From NCBI GenBank assembly GCA_021806845.1, contig JAKAPV010000086.1, positions 1 through 10,709 of the forward strand: a stretch of 10,709 nt of DNA. Direction: 5' to 3'. The translations under genes and the position numbers were made by a program. The notes under the pieces were generated by a model. The model had not been told where the DNA came from, did not search any database, and saw only the letters and a program-made list of their open reading frames with translations. This stretch comes from Bacillota bacterium (GTDB lineage: Bacteria > Bacillota > Sulfobacillia > JAJZYS01 > JAJYTV01). Of this stretch, positions 1-6,582 are shown piece after piece (position 1 is the stretch's first letter; each line of letters starts with the position of its first letter).

Positions 1-1962
1 GACGACTCCGAAGTCATCGCATATGTCGAGGCCGAGAACGCTTACCGGGATGAGGCAATGAAACCCCTTGCTCCTTTGGTGGAAGGCATCTACCAGGAGA
101 TGCTCTCGCATGTGCAGGAGGACAAGGTGGAGGTGCCGGTGCAAGACGGCCCGTACTTCTACTACTCCCGTACGGAGAAGGGGAAGGACTATCGCGTCTA
201 CGCGCGCAAGCGCGCCGCCTCCCGGGATGCGCTGAGCGCAGCCGCGGAGGAAGTCATCCTCGATCTCAACGTCCTCGCGGAGGGGTCCTCTTTCTACAGT
301 GTGACAGTCTTGAAAGTGAGCCCGGACCACTCTCGCCTCGCGTACCTCGAAAACCGCGACGGTACGGACCGCTACACCCTGCGCGTCAAGGACCTGACGA
401 CCGGAGAACCGCTCTCCGAGAAGATCGAGGACGTGTTCCTGCAGGGTAGCCTCGAGTGGGATGCGAGCGGGGAGCACCTCTTCTACCTGACGGTCGACGA
501 TACGCAGCGGCCCTGCCGCCTTTGGCGCCACCGCCTGGGCGACCACGCCGGCGATGCGCTGCTCGCGCAAGAGGGGGACGTGACCTTCTCCTTCACCCTC
601 GACAAGTCGCGCAGTGGCCGCCACCTCCTTCTGCGCAGCGAGTCGAAGGATACGAGCGAGTACCGCTATCTCGCAGCGGATGACCCGGCGGGCGAGTGGC
701 AGGTCTTCGTGCCGCGCAAGCCCGGCGTCGAGTACACCCTCGAGGACTGGGCAGAGGACTTCCTCATCCTCACGAATGAGGGAGCGCACAACTTTCAGCT
801 GCTCGCCTGCCCGATCTCGGATCCGCGCCCTGCGGCATTCCGCAACATGCTTGCCTACGATCCTTCCATGTATTTGGAGCAGGTCTACCCCTTTCAAGGC
901 GTGCTAGTGCTGCTGGGCCGGCAGGAAGCGCTCTCGCAGGTCTGGGTCCTGCGCGCAGGCAGCCTAGAGCGGATCGCCTGGGAAGAGCCCATCTATGCGG
1001 CCGGCATATGGCACAACCGGGAATACGCGGCAGGCAGCGCCCTGATCGCGTACGAGTCCCGGGTGACGCCGGAAACGGTGTATGAGCTCGACCTCACCAC
1101 CCTCGAGCGCCGCCCCCTGCAGCGCGACGAGGTTCCGGGCGGCTACGACCCGTCGCTGTACCGGCAAGAGCAGATCTGGGCAACCGCCGATGACGGCACC
1201 AAGGTCCCGATGTCCGCCGTCTACCGGAAGGACGCGCTTGCCCACGGACCTGCGCCGCTCATGCTGTACGCATACGGTTCCTATGGCTACAGCTCGGATC
1301 CCTACTTCAATTCGACGCTGCTCCCCGTTCTCGACCGCGGCGTCGTGGTCGTCGCGGCTCACGTGCGCGGCGGCTCGGAGATGGGCAGGCACTGGTACGA
1401 CGACGGCAAGCTGCTCGCGAAGCGCAACACCTTCACGGACTTCATCGCCTGCGCCCGCGACCTCGTACAGCGCGGCTGGACGACACCCGGGCGCCTCGCG
1501 GCGTACGGGCGGAGCGCCGGCGGCCTCCTGATGGGAGCGATCGTCAACATGGCGCCGGAGCTCTTCGCCGTCGTCTCCGCCGGGGTGCCGTTCGTCGACG
1601 TCGTGACGACGATGCTCGACGCGAGCATTCCGCTCACAACCCTCGAGTGGAACGAGTGGGGAAACCCCGCGGACCCGGTCTATTACGAGTACATGAAGTC
1701 GTACAGCCCGTACGACAACGTCGAGGCGAAGGACTATCCCCACCTCTACGTGTACACGGGGCTCAACGACCCGCGCGTCGCCTACTGGGAGCCGCTCAAG
1801 TGGGTCGCCCGGCTGCGCGCTACAAAGACGGACGCACATGAACTCGTGCTCAAGACGCTGATGGGCGCGGGACACGGCGGCTCCTCCGGGCGATACGCGC
1901 GGCTTCGCGAGTTCGCGGAGGAGTACGCGTTCATGCTCCACCACATCGGCATCGACCACTGA
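1..1962 (+). CDS. ptrB: Prolyl oligopeptidase family serine protease (oligopeptidase B / protease II-like), 5'-truncated by window
   Basis: S9-family peptidase, expected to cleave short peptides after basic residues in the cytoplasm. The reading frame is open from base 1, so the ATG at 58 is internal. The codons before it give DDSEVIAYVEAENAYRDEA, the conserved N-terminal ENAY region of protease II. About 653 residues are visible and perhaps a few tens are missing (family usually about 680-700). Counting codons from base 1, a beta-propeller-type region fills roughly the first 390 codons. The alpha/beta-hydrolase domain follows, with nucleophile Ser505 in GRSAGG, Asp590 in GLNDPRV and His625 in GAGHGG. 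The EWNEWGNP motif and the HVRGGSEMGR stretch are typical of oligopeptidase B rather than of proline-specific POP. There is no signal peptide in the visible part. It converges on the minus-strand LysE gene with 4 nt between the stops. The family and catalytic triad are secure; substrate preference is inferred from family. Confidence 0.93.
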   Translation, partial: DDSEVIAYVEAENAYRDEAMKPLAPLVEGIYQEMLSHVQEDKVEVPVQDGPYFYYSRTEKGKDYRVYARKRAASRDALSAAAEEVILDLNVLAEGSSFYSVTVLKVSPDHSRLAYLENRDGTDRYTLRVKDLTTGEPLSEKIEDVFLQGSLEWDASGEHLFYLTVDDTQRPCRLWRHRLGDHAGDALLAQEGDVTFSFTLDKSRSGRHLLLRSESKDTSEYRYLAADDPAGEWQVFVPRKPGVEYTLEDWAEDFLILTNEGAHNFQLLACPISDPRPAAFRNMLAYDPSMYLEQVYPFQGVLVLLGRQEALSQVWVLRAGSLERIAWEEPIYAAGIWHNREYAAGSALIAYESRVTPETVYELDLTTLERRPLQRDEVPGGYDPSLYRQEQIWATADDGTKVPMSAVYRKDALAHGPAPLMLYAYGSYGYSSDPYFNSTLLPVLDRGVVVVAAHVRGGSEMGRHWYDDGKLLAKRNTFTDFIACARDLVQRGWTTPGRLAAYGRSAGGLLMGAIVNMAPELFAVVSAGVPFVDVVTTMLDASIPLTTLEWNEWGNPADPVYYEYMKSYSPYDNVEAKDYPHLYVYTGLNDPRVAYWEPLKWVARLRATKTDAHELVLKTLMGAGHGGSSGRYARLREFAEEYAFMLHHIGIDH

Positions 1963-1966
1963 ACCG

Positions 1967-2602
1967 CTAACCCAGTACGCGCAAGCCGGACATGAGTATG
2001 CCCGCGCCGCCGAACGCCGCGATCACGGCGCCGGCGGCGCGGGCGATCCAGCGCAGAGTGCGGGGCGTGAGGCGGTGGCCGAGCGCAGCGACGATGCGGG
2101 TGAGGGCGAGCCACCAGGCGGCCGAGCCAAGAAAGACGCCCAGCACCATCAGACTGGCCGCCGTACCGGTGTGGGCTGCTGCGGAGAGGCCCAGCGCCGC
2201 GAAAACCGCGACGAAGGAAAGGATCGTCGCGGGGTTTGCGAGCGTCAGCATGAACGTGGAGGCGTAGAGCCACCACAGGTTCCGGCCTGCCTCAGCCGCC
2301 GCCGCACGCCCGTCCCCGGCCTGCAACGCGATGCGCAGACCGAGCAGCAGGAGCAGTGCGCCGCCCACAAGCTGTATCCACGTTCTGCCAGCGGTGAGCG
2401 CATGCGACACGAGGGTAAGGGAAAAGGCCGCGACCGCGCCGTATAGCGCGTCGGCTGTCGCGGCACCAAGGCCGCTCAATAGACCTGCGAGCCATCCACC
2501 GGACAAAGTGCGCTGCATGCAGAGGAGAGCGATCGGCCCGACCGGTGCGGCGATCGCGAGGCCGATCGCAAACCCACGCAACAAAAAACCAAATTCAGAC
2601 AA
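1967..2602 (-). CDS. LysE/RhtB-family amino-acid exporter
   Basis: Inner-membrane exporter of the LysE/RhtB superfamily, which exports amino acids or small amines; the substrate cannot be told. From a TTG start at 2602 the product is 211 residues, the usual family length of about 200-210. It begins MSEFGFLLRGFAIGLAIAAP. The hallmark N-terminal motif APVGPIALLCMQRTL lies at residues 19-33, followed by the glycine-rich GLGAATAD at 45-52. The second-half signature TLANPATILSFVAVF lies at 120-134. Hydrophobic segments sit near residues 8-30, 38-65, 76-93, 112-138, 148-168 and 185-208, fitting six helices. The frame stays open to 2908, but the extra 100 residues are arginine-rich and unlike the family, so I reject that extension. 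A sigma-A-like promoter 37 nt upstream of the TTG supports the chosen start. No strong Shine-Dalgarno is seen, so the start is moderately certain. Confidence 0.85.
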   Translation of the reverse strand: MSEFGFLLRGFAIGLAIAAPVGPIALLCMQRTLSGGWLAGLLSGLGAATADALYGAVAAFSLTLVSHALTAGRTWIQLVGGALLLLLGLRIALQAGDGRAAAAEAGRNLWWLYASTFMLTLANPATILSFVAVFAALGLSAAAHTGTAASLMVLGVFLGSAAWWLALTRIVAALGHRLTPRTLRWIARAAGAVIAAFGGAGILMSGLRVLG

Positions 2603-2638
2603 ATGCTGTTCAGTCCATTGCGCGCACGGATATCTACA

Positions 2639-2667
2639 ATAATAGATGAGTTCCCGGATCTTGCGAG
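2639..2667 (-). promoter_or_regulatory. Putative sigma-A promoter of the lysE-type gene
   Basis: On the minus strand TATTAT (2644-2639) matches the -10 consensus at 5 of 6 bases. A weak -35, CTCGCA (2667-2662), lies 17 bp upstream. Transcription would start near 2632, giving a leader of about 30 nt before the TTG at 2602. This is sequence reading only. Confidence 0.45.
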
Positions 2668-2886
2668 AACGCCGTGGCCTTCGGCGGTTTGCGCGACGAC
2701 AGTACACTAATAATGAAGATATCCGACTCGTCGGCAGGCCGCTTCCCGCAACGGACGCTTTCCAGGCGTGGACGCAATTCCTTCTGGTCCGTGCGCGGCC
2801 GCCGGCACGGCGCCTTTCGCGCGAATTGACATCGCTATTCGGGCTGCCGTGCGTCACCGGCCCGTCGCGGCTTCCAATCTGGCACC

Positions 2887-2915
2887 TTGCACGCGGATGG
2901 CGTCTCAACTACACT
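2887..2915 (+). promoter_or_regulatory. Putative promoter of the tRNA-Arg/tadA/RNA block
   Basis: TTGCAC (2887-2892) and TACACT (2910-2915) are 17 bp apart, a standard sigma-A spacing with moderate consensus matches (3/6 and 4/6). Transcription would begin near 2922, about 57 nt ahead of the tRNA 5' end. No better candidate was seen nearer the tRNA. Confidence 0.4.
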
Positions 2916-2978
2916 AATGTGTGCCGATCGAGGCTGCCCCGTCTTGCGCCGCTGTTGTTTCGGCGCGGAGCGGCATTC

Positions 2979-3057
2979 GCCCCTGTAGCTCAGGTGGATA
3001 GAGCGGGGGTTTCCTAAACCCTGTCTGCCGGGGGTTCGAGTCCTCCCAGGGGCGCCA
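2979..3057 (+). tRNA. tRNA-Arg (anticodon CCU)
   Basis: This is a complete cloverleaf. Acceptor GCCCCTG (2979-2985) pairs with CAGGGGC (3047-3053). The D stem is GCTC/GAGC (2988-2991/3001-3004). Anticodon stem GGGGT/ACCCT (3006-3010/3018-3022) encloses the loop TTCCTAA, giving anticodon CCU, which reads AGG. T stem GGGGG/CCTCC surrounds TTCGAGT (3035-3041). A G discriminator at 3054 is followed by a genomically encoded CCA at 3055-3057. The variable region is about 7 nt by this folding, slightly long for a class I tRNA. It is a neighbour of tadA, but it is not TadA's substrate, which is the ACG isoacceptor. Confidence 0.95.
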
Positions 3058-3085
3058 TTTTTGTTGTTGTCGAGGGGGGCTGCCG

Positions 3086-3532
3086 CTGCACCGCACGTTT
3101 ATGCGTTCGGCGCTGGCGCAGGCTCAAGCGGCACTGCAAGAGGGCGAGGTGCCGGTTGGAGCGGTCATCGTGTCAGCGGACGGCGAAGTGCTCGCCGCAG
3201 AGCACAACCTTCGCGAGTCACGCCACGACCCTACGGCGCACGCCGAGATCCTCGCCTTGCGTGCGGCGGGCGAGCGCCTTGGCAACTGGCGGCTTGCGGG
3301 CGCGACGCTCTACGTGACGCTGGAGCCCTGCCCGATGTGCGCCGCGGCGATCGCGATGGCTCGGGTGGCACGAGTGGTCTTCGGCGCGCAGGATCCGCGC
3401 ATCGGAGCCGCAGGCTCTCGAATGCATTTGTTTGCTGAACTGGCGCAGGAATCGGAAGTCGATGTGATCGGCGGCGTGCTGGAGGAAGAGTCCTCCGTCC
3501 TGCTGCGCAGCTTCTTCTCCGAGCGCCGGTAG
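3086..3532 (+). CDS. tadA: tRNA-specific adenosine deaminase TadA
   Basis: TadA deaminates A34 of tRNA-Arg(ACG) to inosine so that one tRNA can read CGU, CGC and CGA. Numbered from the ATG at 3101, the zinc site is His47 with the catalytic Glu49 in TAHAEI, plus Cys77 and Cys80 in EPCPMC. GEVPVGAVIV near the N-terminus is the usual substrate-side strand. From the ATG the protein is 143 residues, slightly short. I place the start at CTG 3086, which adds LHRTF so that the protein begins five residues before the conserved FM..AL helix, as in other TadAs. This start has the purine tract GAGGGGGG (3072-3079) 6 nt upstream. The ATG at 3101 is 21 nt from that tract and has no nearer ribosome site. 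The function is secure; the start is uncertain. It sits 28 nt after tRNA-Arg and 4 nt before tRNA-Ser(CGA), so one transcript probably carries all of them. Confidence 0.93.
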   Translation: MHRTFMRSALAQAQAALQEGEVPVGAVIVSADGEVLAAEHNLRESRHDPTAHAEILALRAAGERLGNWRLAGATLYVTLEPCPMCAAAIAMARVARVVFGAQDPRIGAAGSRMHLFAELAQESEVDVIGGVLEEESSVLLRSFFSERR

Positions 3533-3536
3533 TTCC

Positions 3537-3630
3537 GGAGGGGTGTCCGAGCGGTTGAAGGAGCCGCACTCGAAATGCGGTAGGCGGGCAAAAACTCGTC
3601 TCGTGGGTTCGAATCCCACCCCCTCCGCCA
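3537..3630 (+). tRNA. tRNA-Ser (anticodon CGA)
   Basis: Class II tRNA with a long variable arm. Acceptor GGAGGGG (3537-3543) pairs with CCCCTCC (3620-3626). Discriminator G 3627 is followed by an encoded CCA at 3628-3630. Anticodon stem CCGCA/TGCGG holds loop CTCGAAA, giving CGA, which reads UCG. The variable-arm helix AGGCGGG/CTCGTCT contains G-U pairs. T arm GTGGG-TTCGAAT-CCCAC is identical to that of the next tRNA. It starts 4 nt after the tadA stop. Confidence 0.96.
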
Positions 3631-3637
3631 GGTTTCC

Positions 3638-3730
3638 GGAGAGGTGTCCGAGTGGCCGAAGGAGCATGCCTGGAAAGCATGCAGGCGGGCTAAACCTGCC
3701 TCGTGGGTTCGAATCCCACCCTCTCCGCCA
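3638..3730 (+). tRNA. tRNA-Ser (anticodon GGA)
   Basis: Class II tRNA. Acceptor GGAGAGG (3638-3644) pairs with CCTCTCC (3720-3726). Discriminator G 3727 and an encoded CCA at 3728-3730 follow. Anticodon stem CATGC/GCATG holds loop CTGGAAA, giving GGA, which reads UCC and UCU. Variable arm is AGGCGGG/CCTGCCT. It is separated from the preceding serine tRNA by only 7 nt and shares its T arm, so the pair probably arose by tandem duplication. Confidence 0.96.
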
Positions 3731-3773
3731 GTTTGTTTCAGGGCGCGCGCTGGCCCGCCCGCTTGTTTTCGCA

Positions 3774-3883
3774 AGCTTGCGTCCGGGCACCGCACGACGG
3801 TCAGCCCCAAACCCCGCCAGGCCCGAGAGGGAGCAACGGTACAGGGTGGAGCCGGGTGATGCGGCCCGCTCGGGCGCAAGGCA
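3774..3883 (+). ncRNA. ffs: Signal recognition particle RNA (small, 4.5S-type)
   Basis: RNA scaffold of the signal recognition particle; it binds Ffh and assists co-translational targeting to FtsY and the membrane. The diagnostic domain IV hairpin is at 3816-3840. GAGA tetraloop (3825-3828) closes a CCC/GGG stem. The symmetric loop has CAGG (3818-3821) on the 5' side and AGCA (3832-3835) on the 3' side, the Ffh-binding signature. The rest folds back on itself, with CTTGCG 3776-3781 pairing with CGCAAG 3875-3880 and CCGCA with TGCGG further in. I do not recognise the conserved Alu-domain sequences of the long Bacillus-type RNA upstream, so I call the short form; the ends are approximate to about 10 nt. 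Position between tadA/tRNA-Ser and dnaX matches the usual Bacillota order. A strong terminator follows at once. Confidence 0.88.
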
Positions 3884-3897
3884 GATTTGGATTCACG

Positions 3898-3935
3898 GCG
3901 GGCGGAGGCGAGTGCCTCCGCCCGCTGCTTTTTTT
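3898..3935 (+). terminator. Rho-independent terminator of the SRP RNA / RNA block
   Basis: Perfect 12-bp inverted repeat GCGGGCGGAGGC / GCCTCCGCCCGC (3898-3909/3914-3925) with a 4-nt loop GAGT. After TGC it is followed by seven consecutive Ts (3929-3935). It ends the tRNA-tadA-tRNA-SRP RNA unit ahead of dnaX. Confidence 0.92.
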
Positions 3936-4119
3936 CCAGATGGCGCCGTAAAGACGCAGGCCGTATCTTGAACCCACACCGGCTCGGACGGAGCCTTCGG
4001 GAAGCGGAGAAGGGCTCGAGCGCTCCGGATGTACCGAGAAGCCTCGTCATTTATGGCGGAGGTCGTTGACAAGGTGGCCGCCTGCGTCGAGGAGAATATG
4101 AAGCGCCGAGGTGAAAGGC
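3936..4119 (+). other. Leader region of dnaX
   Basis: This stretch lies between the SRP terminator and the dnaX start. A TATCTT (3964-3969) could be a -10, but no good -35 lies 17 bp upstream. TTGACA at 4066-4071 matches the -35 consensus exactly, but nothing resembling a -10 lies 16-18 bp downstream. A promoter must be here or read through the terminator; I cannot fix it. Confidence 0.4.
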
Positions 4120-5535
4120 TTGTACCGTGCCCTCTATCGCAGCTATCGCCCGGCACGCTTCTCCGACGTCGTCGGGCAGGAGCTCGCGGTGCGGGTGCTG
4201 CAGAACGCGGTGCGCAGGGATCGCATCGCGCACGCCTACCTGCTCTCCGGACCGCGCGGCACGGGCAAGACCTCGCTTGCCAAGATCATGGCCCGCGCCG
4301 TCAACTGCGAGTCCCCCGTCGACGGCGAGCCTTGCGGCAGCTGCGCCGTTTGCCTCGGCAGCGGCATGCACACCGTCGAGATCGACGCTGCAAGCAACCG
4401 CGGGATCGACGAGATCCGCGACCTGCGTGAGAAGGCGCGCTATGCGCCTCCGGAGGGGCGCTTCCGCGTGTATATCGTCGACGAGGTGCACATGTTGACG
4501 GCGGAAGCCTTCAATGCGCTGCTGAAGCTCCTCGAGGAGCCGCCGCCGCAGCTTCTGTTCCTGCTGGCAACCACAGAACCGCAGCGGTTGCCGCCCACCG
4601 TGCTGTCCCGCTGTCAGCGCCTCAACCTGAGGCCACACCGGGAAGAGGACGTCGAGGCGCGCCTGCTCCAGGTCGCGCAGCAGGCTGACATAGCGGTTGA
4701 CGAGGCCGCGGCGCGGCTTATCGCTCGAAAGTCGGACGGCAGTCTGCGCGACGCGCTCGGGGTCCTCGAGCTTTGCGCGGGACACGCGGACGGCGTCGTG
4801 CGCGAGGAGACGGTGCTTGCGGCGATCGGTGCGCTCGGGGAGGAAGAGATCAGGACGCTGCTCTCGTTGACGCAAACGGGGGACGTCCCGGCGGCGCTGG
4901 CCTGGCTCGGGTCGCAGGAGGAGCGCGGCGCGGACCTGCGACTACTGGTGGCGGACGCGATCGATATCGTGCGCCGCGATTTGCGGGCGGCTTATGCTCG
5001 CAGGGCGCAGGCCGAAGCCGATGAAGCCTTCCGGCGGCTCGAGAGCCTGGCCAAGCTGGACGCGGAGCTGCGGCGCGGCATGGACCCGCGGCTGGGGATC
5101 GAACTCTGGGTCGCTCAGGCGAGCGCACCGGCGCCGGCTCCTCAGCAACCTGTGCGCGAGAGGGCTGCGGAGCCGAGGGCACCTGAGCCGCCGGGGCAGG
5201 AGAAAACGGCGGCTCAGGCAGTGCAAACATTGCCGGCGAAGCGTCCGCCTGCTGCGACGGCTGGCCGCCGGCCGCAGGCCGATGCACCGCCGCCTGGGCT
5301 GACGCCGGCTGACAAGGATCTGCAGAGCGCGTTTTTGGCGCACGTGCGTGACGTGCGGGCGCGGGCCGCACTCGAGCACGCCCAGTTGTTCGACGCGGGG
5401 GATGCGTGGGAGGTCCGTTTCCGGACGCCGCCGCTCCTTGCGATCGCGCAGCTGGAGGATACCGCCCAGCAGATTCGCGAAGCGCTCTGGCGCGTCGCGG
5501 GGAAGCGGCCCGTTCGGTTCGGACTCTGGCAGTAG
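4120..5535 (+). CDS. dnaX: DNA polymerase III subunit gamma/tau (clamp loader ATPase)
   Basis: ATPase core of the clamp loader that places the beta clamp on primed DNA. From a TTG start at 4120 the protein is 471 residues. Walker A GPRGTGKTS is at 44-52. Zinc cysteines are Cys63, Cys72, Cys75 and Cys78. Walker B VYIVDEVHM is at 118-125, the SRC arginine-finger motif at 163-165 and sensor-2 GSLRDAL at 207-213. The clamp-loader collar follows, then an Ala/Pro-rich linker from about residue 335 and a short globular C-terminal part ending RFGLWQ. It is shorter than the Bacillus tau (about 563). The start is TTG 4120 because GAGGTGA (4108-4114) sits about 6 nt upstream and the product begins MYRALYRSYRP, as in other DnaX proteins. 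GTG 4111 would add three residues but lacks a spaced ribosome site. No A-rich slippery site for a separate gamma form was seen. Confidence 0.95.
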   Translation: MYRALYRSYRPARFSDVVGQELAVRVLQNAVRRDRIAHAYLLSGPRGTGKTSLAKIMARAVNCESPVDGEPCGSCAVCLGSGMHTVEIDAASNRGIDEIRDLREKARYAPPEGRFRVYIVDEVHMLTAEAFNALLKLLEEPPPQLLFLLATTEPQRLPPTVLSRCQRLNLRPHREEDVEARLLQVAQQADIAVDEAAARLIARKSDGSLRDALGVLELCAGHADGVVREETVLAAIGALGEEEIRTLLSLTQTGDVPAALAWLGSQEERGADLRLLVADAIDIVRRDLRAAYARRAQAEADEAFRRLESLAKLDAELRRGMDPRLGIELWVAQASAPAPAPQQPVRERAAEPRAPEPPGQEKTAAQAVQTLPAKRPPAATAGRRPQADAPPPGLTPADKDLQSAFLAHVRDVRARAALEHAQLFDAGDAWEVRFRTPPLLAIAQLEDTAQQIREALWRVAGKRPVRFGLWQ

Positions 5536-5549
5536 GAAGGGGACGCGAA

Positions 5550-5864
5550 ATGGGCTTTGGCAACATGCAGCAGATGATGAAGCAGGCGCAGAAGATGCAG
5601 CGCGAGATGCAGCGGGTGCAGGAAGAGCTGAAGGACAGAACGGTGGAAGGCTCCGGCGGCGGCGGCACGGCGAAGGTCGTCATGACCTGCGACTTCCGCG
5701 TCCAGAGCGTCGAGATCCGGCCGGACGCGATCGACCCGAGCGACCCCGAATTCCTCGGTGAGCTCGTGCGCCAGGCGATGCAGGACGCGCTTGACCGCGT
5801 TCACGAGGTCACACAGGCCGAAATGGCCAAGGTGACCGGCGGCATGCGCCTGCCGGGAATGTGA
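5550..5864 (+). CDS. ybaB: YbaB/EbfC-family nucleoid-associated protein
   Basis: Small DNA-binding nucleoid-associated protein (YaaK in Bacillus), almost always encoded between dnaX and recR. It has 104 residues, the normal family length. It starts MGFGNMQQMMKQAQKMQREM, a charged, Met/Gln-rich helix used for dimerisation. A Gly-rich GSGGGGTAKV turn near residue 35 and a beta segment containing VEIRP near residue 53 follow, and the C-terminus is KVTGGMRLPGM. Start ATG 5550 has a good purine tract, AGGAAGGGGA (5534-5543), in the gap after dnaX (14 nt between genes). The last ATG codon and stop overlap the recR start. The precise role (nucleoid structure, repair with RecR) is inferred from the family. 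Confidence 0.93.
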   Translation: MGFGNMQQMMKQAQKMQREMQRVQEELKDRTVEGSGGGGTAKVVMTCDFRVQSVEIRPDAIDPSDPEFLGELVRQAMQDALDRVHEVTQAEMAKVTGGMRLPGM

Positions 5865-6463
5865 GCGGCCGCTTTCCAGAGCCGGTCGCACGGTTGATCG
5901 AGGAGCTCGGCAAACTGCCGGGCATCGGTCCGAAGTCCGCCCAGCGCCTCGCGTACCACCTGCTCGGGCAGGATCCCGCGACAATTCGGCGTCTTGCGGA
6001 CGCACTGCTGGCGGCGCAGTCGCGCGTTGTGCGCTGCCGCGTCTGTCAGAACGTCGCGGACAGCGATCCCTGCGAAATCTGCTCGGACGCGCGGCGGGAC
6101 CACACGACGCTGATCGTCGTCGAAGATGCGCGCGACGTGGTTGCGATCGAGCGAACCGGCGAGTACCGCGGCGTCTACCAGGTGCTCGGAGGCACGATTT
6201 CCCCCATGGAGGGCATCGGACCGGAGGACCTCCATCTGCGCGAACTGTTGCAGCGGCTCGCCCAGGAGCCCGTCAAGGAGGTCATCCTGGCGACGGATCC
6301 GGATGTCGAAGGGGATGCGACTGCCCTGTACATCGCTCGACTGATCCGGCGCGACGACCTCAGGGTCACTCGCATCGCGAGGGGTCTGCCGGTCGGAGGC
6401 GACATCGACTACGCCGACGAGGTCACGCTCGTCCGTGCGCTGGAAGGCAGGCAGGCATTCTGA
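5861..6463 (+). CDS. recR: Recombination mediator protein RecR
   Basis: RecR works with RecO (and RecF) to load RecA onto SSB-coated single-stranded DNA. It has 200 residues, the usual length. Helix-hairpin-helix LPGIGPKSAQRLAYHLL lies at 19-35, the C4 zinc finger Cys59/Cys62/Cys71/Cys74 follows, and the Toprim domain starts near residue 82. That domain contains VVEDARD at 86-92, the QVLGGTISPMEGIGPEDL stretch at 107-124 and the acidic DPDVEGD motif at 146-152. The C-terminal GLPVGGDIDYADEVTL is typical. The start is GTG 5861, overlapping the ybaB stop by 4 nt (GTGA), so translation is probably coupled. The usual Bacillota partners yaaL and bofA come later, after hppA. Confidence 0.96.
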   Translation: MSGRFPEPVARLIEELGKLPGIGPKSAQRLAYHLLGQDPATIRRLADALLAAQSRVVRCRVCQNVADSDPCEICSDARRDHTTLIVVEDARDVVAIERTGEYRGVYQVLGGTISPMEGIGPEDLHLRELLQRLAQEPVKEVILATDPDVEGDATALYIARLIRRDDLRVTRIARGLPVGGDIDYADEVTLVRALEGRQAF

Positions 6464-6497
6464 CCTTGTCCTGCCGCTTTTCTGCGGCCTGCACATT

Positions 6498-6506
6498 TGC
6501 TATCCT
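6498..6506 (+). promoter_or_regulatory. Putative extended -10 promoter of hppA
   Basis: TGCTATCCT combines an extended -10 TGn with a TATCCT hexamer, in the 152-nt gap between recR and hppA. No convincing -35 is present, which is usual for extended -10 promoters. A 6-bp inverted repeat (TGCACA 6490-6495, TGTGCA 6515-6520) brackets it and could be an operator. Transcription would start near 6513, leaving a leader of about 100 nt. Confidence 0.35.
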
Positions 6507-6582
6507 CAAGTGAGTGTGCATTCTCGCCATTGACGCCCCGCGCGGGCGGGCCCCTGCGACGATGCAATCAGCGGAAGTTTCG

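Larger units (their letters stand above)
2603..2978. other. Gene-free stretch between the exporter and tRNA-Arg
   Basis: This stretch of 376 bases lies between divergent units and holds no convincing gene. A plus-strand frame from 2646 runs into the tRNA and encodes an arginine-rich, unrecognisable product. The promoter candidates are the minus-strand element at 2639-2667 and the plus-strand element at 2887-2915. The 9-bp word TACACTAAT occurs twice, at 2703-2711 and 2910-2918. A small GC hairpin (CCGTGC 2789-2794 with GCACGG 2805-2810) has no T tract and is not called a terminator. I see nothing else. Confidence 0.6.

Noticed and set aside
964..1959. 331-codon minus-strand frame opposite the protease
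   Set aside because: It mirrors a high-GC coding strand, is rich in Arg, Val and His, and matches no family; the plus-strand protease is unmistakable.
2603..2908. N-terminal extension of the LysE-type exporter to 2908
   Set aside because: The extra residues are arginine-rich, non-membrane and unlike the family; a promoter candidate lies inside them and the TTG at 2602 gives the normal length.
2646..3017. Plus-strand frame of 123 codons ahead of and into tRNA-Arg
   Set aside because: It overlaps the tRNA, has no ribosome site and has no recognisable domain.
3218..4050. Minus-strand reading frames carrying GWDSNPR, GFEPTR or GIRTHE motifs
   Set aside because: These are the reverse complement of the two serine tRNA genes. 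Such motifs are a known artefact of translating tRNAs antisense, not proteins.
4066..4099. TTGACA at 4066 as the dnaX promoter -35
   Set aside because: The nearest -10-like sequence (GAATAT at 4094-4099) lies 22 bp away, too far for a sigma-A promoter.
4029..4430. Frame beginning MYREASSFMAEVVDK that overlaps the start of dnaX
   Set aside because: An inner ATG at 4098 follows GAGGAG, but at only 3 nt. The frame then runs out of register through the conserved dnaX ATPase core, so it is a shadow.
4120..5535. Programmed frameshift giving separate gamma and tau forms of DnaX
   Set aside because: No A-rich slippery heptamer with a following stem was seen in the coding sequence; the longest A run is four.
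6473..6488. Hairpin GCCGC/GCGGC just after recR as a terminator
   Set aside because: The stem is only 5 bp and is not followed by a T tract.
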